7,025 nt of DNA, from NCBI GenBank assembly GCA_041686095.1, contig JAWLEN010000120.1:1-7025 (forward strand), in the 5' to 3' direction. The notes under the pieces are model-generated. The model searched no databases. It was not told the DNA's origin and worked only from the letters and a program-made list of their open reading frames with translations. The translations under genes and the position numbers were made by a program. Positions within the stretch are counted from its first letter, which is position 1. The number at the start of each line of letters is the position of its first letter. This DNA is from WJMT01 sp041686095 (GTDB lineage: Bacteria; Acidobacteriota; Aminicenantia; Aminicenantales; Aminicenantaceae). Shown piece by piece: positions 1 to 5,613 of the stretch.

Positions 1-755
1 CCGTTGGTGGTGATGAATTCTGTGGCATCCACTATACAGAGATCAGGCTGGATTATGGTATTCAGATCAGCGATGCACTGCTCCAAATGGTCGATGGCAT
101 TGATATCTGTCTGCCATCCTTTTTTGTGGAAAGAGCGGTTTGTCTTTGGGGAGCTCAGTCCCATCAGATTTTTCATGGTCCCAGTGAATTTATTGCCGGC
201 ATGATCTTTGGTGATGGGCATATCAATGAACACATCATAGTTAAAAAATTCGTTCATGATTTGAGCCTCAGTCAGGATTTTTCCTTTGGGAACGGGAACA
301 GTCCTGAATTGAGAATCATCGCTTTTATCAACAATGATAAGGTTGGCTCCTTCGTCCTCCACTACCTTTTTTAAACCAGTGGCCTCCCAATTCTGATCCG
401 GAAGCTGACTGATGCAGGTTATGCTTGCCGCTCCTGATTGTTGGCACATTTGAATGGCTGCTCTGAGAATATCGGGTTTAGTGAAGGCTCCCGGATTATT
501 TCTCTGGGGATTGGCTAAAATCGCTATCTTTGAACCTTTGGGAACAAACACTTCCATGCCTCCTAAGTTTTCCACAGCTCTCATGGTGTTGGCCGAGTAA
601 TCTTCTCCTTGAGCTACAGATATATCTATATCAACTGTATTTTTATCTGTGGGGGTTTGTGTGTCTTTGCAGCCGCATGTTAACCCTAATCCTAAAAAGG
701 AAAAAGCACTCAAAGAAGCGCTTTTTTTAATAAAATCACGCCGGTTTATTTTCAC
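1..755 (-). CDS. Tat-exported DUF362-domain protein, 5' part (3' end outside window)
   Basis: Partial gene read leftward from a GTG start at 755-753; 251 residues are visible and the frame is still open at the left edge. The GTG start is chosen because GGAGG lies on the minus strand at 765-761, five bases upstream. The N-terminus MKINRRDFIKK is a twin-arginine signal (R5, R6), followed by a hydrophobic stretch to about residue 26 and Cys27/Cys29. The -3 positions fit a lipobox poorly, so lipid attachment is uncertain. The mature part fits DUF362: NPQRNNPG near residues 82-89, then PITKDHAG (180-187), TGTMKNLMG (191-199), and PDLCIVDATEF (237-247). The family often occurs in anaerobes, sometimes with Fe-S clusters, and its activity is not established. 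No Fe-S motif is seen in the visible part. It is divergent from the operon on the right, so a functional link is not implied. Confidence 0.88.
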   Translation of the reverse strand, partial: MKINRRDFIKKSASLSAFSFLGLGLTCGCKDTQTPTDKNTVDIDISVAQGEDYSANTMRAVENLGGMEVFVPKGSKIAILANPQRNNPGAFTKPDILRAAIQMCQQSGAASITCISQLPDQNWEATGLKKVVEDEGANLIIVDKSDDSQFRTVPVPKGKILTEAQIMNEFFNYDVFIDMPITKDHAGNKFTGTMKNLMGLSSPKTNRSFHKKGWQTDINAIDHLEQCIADLNTIIQPDLCIVDATEFITTN

Positions 756-889
756 TATTACCTCCTTCAGTAAAGAATATCTGTGAACATATATATAAAA
801 TTTAGGAACAAAAAGAAAGCAGTAATTTAGGATCTATTAATTTATCAAAAATGGTGGATGAAGATAAAAAAGAAGTCAACGCTCATTCT

Positions 890-955
890 GAATATTCCGG
901 TGGCTGTCCAGATCCTTCTGCATTTACTCTGCAAAAAAAACGACCGGAATTATTC
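890..955. repeat. 12-bp imperfect inverted repeat / hairpin
   Basis: The arm 890-901 (GAATATTCCGGT) pairs with 943-955 (ACCGGAATTATTC) over 12 base pairs with one bulged T at 951 and a loop of about 41 nt. It has no following T-tract, so it is not a normal intrinsic terminator. It lies 135-200 bases upstream of the DUF362 start and could be an operator or a structured leader. Function is unknown. Confidence 0.4.
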
Positions 956-984
956 TTCCTTGTAATATGGATTTATATAAGGGG

Positions 985-1013
985 TTAATATAAACGGGTA
1001 ATTGTATTATAAT
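985..1013 (+). promoter_or_regulatory. Possible sigma70-type promoter
   Basis: A perfect TATAAT occurs at 1008-1013. The hexamer 17 bases upstream is TTAATA (985-990), a weak match to TTGACA. The strand points toward the operon, but the start codon is about 380 bases away and a hairpin (1047-1068) lies between. The surroundings are AT-rich, so chance matches are likely. Confidence 0.25.
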
Positions 1014-1046
1014 CTGGGAAGGAAGATAAATATGTTTTCAGGGTCT

Positions 1047-1068
1047 ATTCTGTTCAAAAGAGCAGAAT
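1047..1068 (+). terminator. Short stable hairpin, weak terminator or leader structure
   Basis: ATTCTGTTC (1047-1055) pairs with GAGCAGAAT (1060-1068), nine pairs including one G-T wobble, closed by an AAAA tetraloop. Downstream is TCCATTTGTTTG, only partly T-rich, so termination efficiency would be low. The wobble (T1053-G1062) pairs only in plus-strand RNA. It sits between the TATAAT at 1008 and the one at 1094. Confidence 0.3.
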
Positions 1069-1090
1069 TCCATTTGTTTGAATCTGGGCA

Positions 1091-1108
1091 TATTATAATA
1101 TTAATATT
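1091..1108 (+). promoter_or_regulatory. Overlapping AT palindromes containing TATAAT; possible ancestral operon promoter
   Basis: TATTATAATA (1091-1100) and AATATTAATATT (1097-1108) are both perfect palindromes and overlap. They contain TATAAT at 1094-1099. The only -35-like motif is TTG at 1074-1076, at a poor spacing of about 14, so a promoter call is weak. If the element at 1126-1379 were removed with one CTAA copy, this -10 box would lie roughly 40 bases before the cpgS start, a normal distance. The palindromes could also bind a regulator, or simply reflect base composition. Confidence 0.3.
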
Positions 1109-1138
1109 GAGTATCCTCTAACTAACCTGGATTATTCA

Positions 1139-1236
1139 CGAGTCGAGGTTGCTGCATATGCAAGGCACAGGGCATGAAGTCGTGGTCCTTCACTTCGAAT
1201 GCCCTGTAACGAAGCAGATGCTGTAAGATTGGCTCG
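1139..1236 (+). other. 98-nt long imperfect hairpin, structured RNA or cruciform
   Basis: A basal stem pairs 1139-1161 with 1214-1236 on a constant axis: 16 Watson-Crick pairs, three G-T wobbles and four mismatches. After a small internal loop (1162-1166 / 1208-1213), ACAGGGCAT (1167-1175) pairs perfectly with ATGCCCTGT (1199-1207). GAAGT (1176-1180) then pairs with ACTTC (1192-1196), leaving an 11-nt loop and a GA bulge. That is 30 Watson-Crick pairs in 98 nt. All three wobbles are G-U when read as plus-strand RNA and would be A-C mismatches on the other strand, hinting at a plus-sense transcript. The segment is visibly richer in G+C than its surroundings. I match it to no known RNA family. 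Confidence 0.6.
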
Positions 1237-1245
1237 CCTTAATGG

Positions 1246-1366
1246 TAAAAAAATGGCGATTAAAATAAAAAATGTCAACATAAAAAAACATTCGAAACAT
1301 AGTCCTTGATAAAAACTCGTATATCGTTGAAAATAGATTAGTAATAAAAACATCGCCATTTTTTTA
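1246..1366. repeat. Perfect 15-bp inverted repeat, 91-bp spacer
   Basis: TAAAAAAATGGCGAT (1246-1260) is the exact reverse complement of ATCGCCATTTTTTTA (1352-1366). The spacer is AT-rich, with only a small internal dyad (ATGT 1272-1275 / ACAT 1278-1281). The repeat is bounded by TA on each side, which would also suit a TA-targeting (IS630/mariner-type) insertion nested inside the larger element. Confidence 0.65.
1306..1334 (+). promoter_or_regulatory. Possible promoter within the insertion, reading into cpgS
   Basis: TTGATA (1306-1311, 5/6 to consensus) is followed after 17 bases by GAAAAT (1329-1334, 4/6). A start near 1341 would give a leader of about 55 nt to the cpgS ATG. If used, the inserted element supplies the operon promoter. 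This rests on consensus matching alone in AT-rich DNA. Confidence 0.25.
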
Positions 1367-1381
1367 TGAATAGGTCAGGCT

Positions 1382-1397
1382 AAGGAATGAATTGATG
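1382..1397 (+). promoter_or_regulatory. cpgS ribosome binding site and start choice
   Basis: AAGGA (1382-1386) lies eight bases before ATG at 1395 and five before an in-frame TTG at 1392; the ATG is preferred. The first two A bases belong to the right-hand CTAA copy. An out-of-frame ATG at 1387 makes a two-codon frame (ATG AAT TGA) whose TGA overlaps the cpgS ATG as TGATG, which could affect initiation. Confidence 0.55.
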
Positions 1398-2777
1398 GTT
1401 GATAAAAACTTCATAAAAGGAAAAAGGCTGTTTTGTCTGGTCGACGGTGAGCATTATCCTCCTGTAACAAAGTGGACTTTAAGTGAGCTTGGAAAGTCAG
1501 GAGGGAAAGTAGGAGGCATCATGTTCATAGGGGGAACAGAAAAAGTCGAAAATGCCCTTGAGGAACTCCAAAGCGGTCAGAATGGATACAAGATTTATAT
1601 AGGAGGGGATTCTTTTAAGGAAACACTCCGTATTCTACAAGAGGCGGTTAGAGAAATGAAATGTGAAGTGGTGGTGGACCTGTCAGATGAACCAGTGGTT
1701 GATTATGATGACCGGTTTCGAATTGCCTCACATCTTTTATTCGAAGATGTTGCTTATATAGGAGCTGATTTTAAATTTCTGCCTCCTCTAAGAAAAAAGA
1801 TTTTAGAAAAACCGAGTTTGAGTATTATTGGAACAGCAAAGCGGGTGGGAAAAACCGCAGTCAGCGTGACCATTGCCCGTCTTCTTGACAAACAAGGATT
1901 TGATCCAGTGGTGGTGGCCATGGGCAGGGGAGGCCCTCCAGAACCGGAAATAATTGTGCCTAAAGAGCTGGAAATATCTGCGGACTTGCTCATTAGTATC
2001 GCAGATAAGGGAGGACACGCTGCCTCTGATTATTGGGAAGATGCGGTTCTGGCTAGGGTTCCTACAGTTGGATGCCGGAGATGCGGGGGAGGTATGGCAG
2101 GAAGTCCTTTTTTATCCAATGTTTTGGAAGGAGCCAGAAAAGCCAATGAAATGCCTCAGCATTTTGTGGTCATGGAAGGATCAGGACCGACTCTGCCTCC
2201 TGTGTTTACTGACAAATCTATTGTGGTGGTAGGCGCAGCCCAACCCATAAGGCATGTCACAGGTTTTTTTGGAGAGTATCGTCTTATGCGATCAGAAATG
2301 ACTGTGATGACTATGTGCGAAGAACCTATTGCCAGCAGAGAGAAAGTCAATCAGATGGAAAAAGAAATAGCCAAGTTTTTCCCTAAAATGAAAATTGCGT
2401 TGACTGTTTTCAGACCGGAGCCTCACGGTGAAATATCGGGAAAAAGAGTTTTTATGGCGTTGACAGCAAATCCTGTAATGAAAGATAAATTGAAGAGCTA
2501 TGTGGAAGAAACATACCACTGTTCTGTAGTGGGGGTTTCAACAAATTTATCAAACAGAAAAGAGCTGGGGCGTGACTTAAAGAAAGGGCTTCAAAAAGCA
2601 GATGTGCTGCTTACTGAGATAAAAGCCGCTTCCATAGATGTGGCTGCCAAAGCAGCCAAAACACAGGGTTGTGATATTGTTTTTATGCACAACAAATCAG
2701 TGCTGGTCGGGGGTAATGTTAAAAGTTTTGAGAAAGCCGTGATCAATTTGTGTGATTCTGCTTTAAAAGGGGGATAA
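1395..2777 (+). CDS. cpgS: Cyclic 2,3-diphosphoglycerate synthetase
   Basis: A 460-residue cytosolic enzyme, matching the size of the characterised Methanothermus fervidus protein as I recall it. The known reaction closes 2,3-diphosphoglycerate to cyclic 2,3-diphosphoglycerate with ATP, forming an intramolecular pyrophosphate. The N-terminus has the family signature CLVDGEHYPPVTKW (14-27). The central nucleotide-binding domain carries a P-loop GTAKRVGKT (146-154), a G-x5-GKT spacing like dethiobiotin synthetase rather than strict Walker A. Next come AMGRGGPPEPE (175-185), a Cys/Gly cluster VGCRRCGGGMAGSP (225-238) and VVMEGSGPTLPP (258-269). Residues 340 to 460 form a C-terminal domain ending in NKSVLVGGNV (433-442). 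All segments are intact. It is first in a five-gene operon; the next ATG follows the stop after one base. The adjacent 2-phosphoglycerate kinase, which makes its substrate, strongly supports the assignment. Confidence 0.9.
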   Translation: MVDKNFIKGKRLFCLVDGEHYPPVTKWTLSELGKSGGKVGGIMFIGGTEKVENALEELQSGQNGYKIYIGGDSFKETLRILQEAVREMKCEVVVDLSDEPVVDYDDRFRIASHLLFEDVAYIGADFKFLPPLRKKILEKPSLSIIGTAKRVGKTAVSVTIARLLDKQGFDPVVVAMGRGGPPEPEIIVPKELEISADLLISIADKGGHAASDYWEDAVLARVPTVGCRRCGGGMAGSPFLSNVLEGARKANEMPQHFVVMEGSGPTLPPVFTDKSIVVVGAAQPIRHVTGFFGEYRLMRSEMTVMTMCEEPIASREKVNQMEKEIAKFFPKMKIALTVFRPEPHGEISGKRVFMALTANPVMKDKLKSYVEETYHCSVVGVSTNLSNRKELGRDLKKGLQKADVLLTEIKAASIDVAAKAAKTQGCDIVFMHNKSVLVGGNVKSFEKAVINLCDSALKGG

Positions 2778-2778
2778 A

Positions 2779-3660
2779 ATGACAGAGGTCGTCAAGGGAA
2801 AAAAAAGGTATCCTTTTTCAAAAGGCATCCTGGCCAAGTCCATCACTCGAACAGGAATACCAATGAGCGAGATCTATGAGATCGTCAATGAGATTCAAAG
2901 GAAGGTTAAAGGCAAAGAAAAGGATGAAGTGGCCAGCAGTTACATAAAAAATTTGGTTTGTGAATGTCTTCTTGTTCGAGGATATGAAACTGAAGAGAGG
3001 TATTATCGAATAACCAGGGAAATCAAGTATTTGCGCAAGCCTTTAGTGATTATGATTGGTGGAGGGACCGGAGTTGGGAAATCGACCATTGCCGCTGAAG
3101 TGGCTCACCGATTGGAAATAACCCGTTCCATAGGTTCTGATGGGATAAGGGAGATTATGAGATACATGGTTCCTTATAATTTCATGCCTATTCTTCATGA
3201 GTCAAGCTTTATAGCGGGCAAAAGACTGGAAAATCCCTATGTTAAAGAAAGTCTTATTTTTGCCTTCACTCAACAGGTCAATTCAGTGGCTGAAGGAGTC
3301 CATGCCTTTATTGAAAGAGGAGTGAAAGAAGGAATTCACACCATGATCAATGGAATTCATCTTGTGCCTGGCTATATTGATCTTGAAGACGAAAAAAACG
3401 ATATGTACTGCTTTCATTATATTCTTCATTTATCAGATGTCCAAAGTCATATTCAGCAGATTTATTATCGGTCTGAGGGAAGCCGCCGGGATCCTGAGCG
3501 CTATGTGGATCAGATGAAAAATATCCGTGAGATTCAATCTTTTATTAAAGATATGGCTGAGGAAAAGGGAATTATGATTATTGAAAATGATGACATCGAC
3601 AACACGATCCGCACCATCATGGATGATATCATCACTAAATTGGAGGAGTTCAACAAATGA
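2779..3660 (+). CDS. pgk2: 2-phosphoglycerate kinase with N-terminal ATP-cone-like domain
   Basis: A 293-residue cytosolic kinase. In methanogens this family phosphorylates 2-phosphoglycerate to 2,3-diphosphoglycerate with ATP, the step before cyclisation. Residues 1-85 resemble an ATP-cone: KGKKRYPFSKGILAKSI (6-22), then helices through YRITREIKYLR (76-86). That domain usually senses adenine nucleotides, suggesting allosteric control. A classical Walker A, GGTGVGKS (95-102), follows, then GSDGIREIMRYM (119-130), PILHESSF (137-144), and NGIHLVPGYID (191-201). A basic stretch RSEGSRRDPERY (231-242) probably helps bind the phosphorylated substrate. Length agrees with the archaeal enzyme of about 300 residues. 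AGGGGG at 2768-2773 lies five bases before the ATG, and the gene overlaps the next by ATGA. The main alternative, another P-loop kinase, is unlikely given the ATP-cone fusion and the neighbouring cpgS. Confidence 0.92.
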   Translation: MTEVVKGKKRYPFSKGILAKSITRTGIPMSEIYEIVNEIQRKVKGKEKDEVASSYIKNLVCECLLVRGYETEERYYRITREIKYLRKPLVIMIGGGTGVGKSTIAAEVAHRLEITRSIGSDGIREIMRYMVPYNFMPILHESSFIAGKRLENPYVKESLIFAFTQQVNSVAEGVHAFIERGVKEGIHTMINGIHLVPGYIDLEDEKNDMYCFHYILHLSDVQSHIQQIYYRSEGSRRDPERYVDQMKNIREIQSFIKDMAEEKGIMIIENDDIDNTIRTIMDDIITKLEEFNK

Positions 3661-4085
3661 ATCTTCGTTATCCTGCTGTTTATGACTTAAAAAGACCGAT
3701 CAGGGAGATTGTAACCAAACGGCTTATAGGAGTGAGCCAAAATGCTTCTTTCAGGGAGGGCGTTTCCAAGATGGTGGAGTTTAATATCAGCTCTTTGGTG
3801 GTGACCAACCATGACAGAGTTGTGGGTTTTATGACTGACACAGATGTAAAGCGAGCGGTAGCCCAAGGACTCACTCCCGATGTTAAGATGGAGAGAATAA
3901 TGACCACTGACTTAATCACAGTGGATATAAGCTCTTCTGTGAGAGAAGTGCTTGAAACCATGTCTAAAAATAAGATTAAACATTTACTGGTAACAGAAAA
4001 AGGCAAAGTGGTGGGCATCGTCACTTTGCGGGACCTTGAGCATATGGTCAGACAGAAGCTGGAAACATTTATTTCAAGGGAGTAA
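3657..4085 (+). CDS. Two-CBS-domain protein, probable nucleotide sensor
   Basis: A 142-residue protein made almost entirely of a CBS pair (Bateman module). CBS1 spans about residues 16-72 and ends in VVGFMTDTDVKRAV (55-68). CBS2 spans about 80-138 and ends in VVGIVTLRDLEHM (118-130). Both keep the G-h-h-T-x-x-D motif (T60/D63 and T123/D126), whose threonine and aspartate typically contact ribose in AMP, ADP, ATP or SAM binding. No catalytic or DNA-binding domain is attached, so it probably acts on a partner protein. The start overlaps the pgk2 stop (ATGA) with GGAGGAG at 3642-3648, and it ends one base before the phosphoesterase, so it should be made together with both. A plausible partner is the phosphoesterase, by analogy with CBS-regulated family II pyrophosphatases; this is inference. 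Confidence 0.92.
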   Translation: MNLRYPAVYDLKRPIREIVTKRLIGVSQNASFREGVSKMVEFNISSLVVTNHDRVVGFMTDTDVKRAVAQGLTPDVKMERIMTTDLITVDISSSVREVLETMSKNKIKHLLVTEKGKVVGIVTLRDLEHMVRQKLETFISRE

Positions 4086-4086
4086 G

Positions 4087-5613
4087 ATGAGGATTCTCCA
4101 CATCTCAGATACTCACATAGGAGGCGCTTTAGATTTCTGTAAAGAGGCCTTAGATCAAACTTTGGAAGAAGTTAAAAGGGATAAATATGATTTGATCATT
4201 CATTCCGGAGATCTTACTCAGGGAGGAAGAAGAGAGCAGTTCATCCAGGCGAAAGAAATTCTATCTGGTATTGATATTCCTTATATTGTGCTGGCTGGAA
4301 ATCACGACGCCCGATCAGGGGGGCTTTCTCTTTTTGAAGAATATATAGGTCCCTTAGATGGAGTGCGGGACCTGGGGGATGCTGTGGTCATCTATGTGAA
4401 CAGTGCTATGGAAGATAAGGACCAGGGCCGTATGGGGATGGTGAAGTTCAATTTGATGCGGAAAGCTCTGAATGATTACAGTGAGAAGCTGATAAAAATA
4501 ATAGCCATCCATCATCATGTGATTCCCATTCCTATGGCTGGTAGAGAAAGAAATGTCCTCTATAACGCAGGAGATATGCTGGATATTATTTTAAAAGAGG
4601 ATGTTGACCTCGTTCTTTCAGGCCATCGTCATTACCCGAATATATACCAGATTGAGAATACAGTATTCATCAATGCAGGAACCACAAGCGCTACAAAAAC
4701 CCGGTGTGGAGATGTTAATTCATACAATATTATAGATATCGATCAAAAAGCCAGAAAAGTGAGGACCATTAGGATTGACGGAAAAACACAGGCTTATTCT
4801 TTTCCAAAGCGGGAAAAACGTATTTTTTCCGATTTGGGTGATAGAAAGTTCAGAGCTGTGCATACAGCCAACACATTGATTTCTGAATCAAGTGCTTTTT
4901 TAAAACGTAATTTCACGAACGCCATGGATACCATAAAAGGACTGGAACCTGATCTTATGGTTCACTGCGGAGGGATAGTCAAAGAAGGCATTGCTAAAGA
5001 TTATGATGAGGCAGTAAGCTATCTGACAGAACTTAAATTTCCCATTGTTTATACCCCAGCAGGACGTGATATCAATTTCCTCGGATATTATCTTTTTCCT
5101 ACTTATTTTGGCGGCATTGACCAGAGATTTTCAAATGGAAAAATACTGTTTCAAGGGGTATCTTCTGCTCAATATGATTCTCATGAGGGAATCGTGGGGC
5201 CAAGCCAGAGGAAAGTTTTACTCAGAAAGCTTCGGTCCCCAGAGAATTTGAAAGCAGTATTCATTCATCATAATGTGCTCCCCATTCCTCACAGCAGGGA
5301 GAAAGGTCTTTTGGAGGACAGCGGGGATCTATTGCGCGAGCTTGTGGATGCTCAAATTGATCTTATACTGACCGGCACATCTTCTCATCCCTTTGCTGCG
5401 AGGGTTGAAAACACCATTGTAGTCAATGCCAACTCATTAAGCAGTGTGTACCAGCGGAGTATATTTGGGAACTCTTTCAATATTATTGATATTTATGAGG
5501 AGGCTATCGCTGTGTTTGAAGTCAATAGTTTATGGGGCCGCAGACGTCTTCTGGGTATATGGGAGAGAAATAAAAAGCAAGAAAATAATACAGGAGGATT
5601 TTTATGGCCGTAA
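4087..5613 (+). CDS. Tandem calcineurin-like metallophosphoesterase with degenerate second domain
   Basis: A 508-residue cytosolic protein; start ATG 4087 is set by AAGGGAG (4076-4082) and by residue 1 beginning the first catalytic motif. Domain 1 (1-235) has the full two-metal set: D8-x-H10, G41-D42, G71-N72-H73-D74, H142-H144 and G179-H180-x-H182. It resembles class III cyclic-nucleotide phosphodiesterase-like and LpxH-like enzymes. Domain 2 (about 255-485) aligns along its length (IHHHVIPIP 141-149 with IHHNVLPIP 393-401; NTVFINA with NTIVVNA) but has lost nearly all ligands: D8 to N262, H10 to L264, D42 to G296, N72 to R327, H180 to T431, H182 to S433. It looks like an internal duplication with one catalytic and one regulatory or dimerising half. 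By operon context the substrate may be cyclic or linear diphosphoglycerate. That is inference; cyclic-nucleotide or phospholipid substrates remain possible. It overlaps the next gene by 10 nt. Confidence 0.9.
   Translation: MRILHISDTHIGGALDFCKEALDQTLEEVKRDKYDLIIHSGDLTQGGRREQFIQAKEILSGIDIPYIVLAGNHDARSGGLSLFEEYIGPLDGVRDLGDAVVIYVNSAMEDKDQGRMGMVKFNLMRKALNDYSEKLIKIIAIHHHVIPIPMAGRERNVLYNAGDMLDIILKEDVDLVLSGHRHYPNIYQIENTVFINAGTTSATKTRCGDVNSYNIIDIDQKARKVRTIRIDGKTQAYSFPKREKRIFSDLGDRKFRAVHTANTLISESSAFLKRNFTNAMDTIKGLEPDLMVHCGGIVKEGIAKDYDEAVSYLTELKFPIVYTPAGRDINFLGYYLFPTYFGGIDQRFSNGKILFQGVSSAQYDSHEGIVGPSQRKVLLRKLRSPENLKAVFIHHNVLPIPHSREKGLLEDSGDLLRELVDAQIDLILTGTSSHPFAARVENTIVVNANSLSSVYQRSIFGNSFNIIDIYEEAIAVFEVNSLWGRRRLLGIWERNKKQENNTGGFLWP

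Larger units (their letters stand above)
1126..1379. mobile_element. Candidate 254-bp MITE-like insertion with CTAA target duplication
   Basis: The left end CCTGGATTATTCA (1126-1138) and the reverse complement of the right end TGAATAGGTCAGG (1367-1379) agree at 10 of 13 positions. CTAA flanks both ends exactly (1122-1125 and 1380-1383), as expected for a 4-bp target duplication. CTAA fits the YTAR target known for some IS5-group and IS701-type elements, but the termini do not look like the IS5 end I know, so no family is assigned. Inside, a 98-nt hairpin (1139-1236) abuts the left terminal repeat and a perfect 15-bp inverted repeat (1246-1366) abuts the right one. No credible transposase is encoded, so movement would need one in trans. 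A chance arrangement is possible because the terminal repeats are imperfect. Confidence 0.5.

Noticed and set aside
4..374. Plus-strand frames in the first 400 bases
   Set aside because: They are shadows of the minus-strand DUF362 gene, which has continuous coding, a Tat signal and a ribosome site.
785..800. TATATAT run upstream of the DUF362 gene as its promoter
   Set aside because: No -35-like hexamer on the minus strand has acceptable spacing to a -10 box here; simple AT composition is enough to explain it.
1139..1236. Integron attC site
   Set aside because: The size fits, but no GTTRRRY / RYYYAAC core pair is found at the ends, and no integrase or gene-cassette structure is present.
1139..1236. 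tRNA or IS200/IS605-type terminal hairpin with guide RNA
   Set aside because: There is no cloverleaf or T-arm consensus; the hairpin is a single long stem much larger than IS200/IS605 end hairpins, and no TnpA or TnpB gene is present.
1132..1359. Minus-strand 75-codon frame across the insertion-like element
   Set aside because: It reads through both arms of the 98-nt hairpin and one arm of the 15-bp repeat, so its translation is explained by the repeats; no ribosome site supports it. The right part could recur as a spurious peptide wherever the element occurs.
1392..1394. TTG as the cpgS start
   Set aside because: ATG follows immediately in frame with better spacing to AAGGA; ATG at 1395 also gives the family length of 460.
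4036..4086. Upstream in-frame extension of the phosphoesterase gene by 17 codons
   Set aside because: It lies wholly inside the CBS gene, lacks its own ribosome site, and would put residues before the MRILHISDTH motif that normally begins the family.
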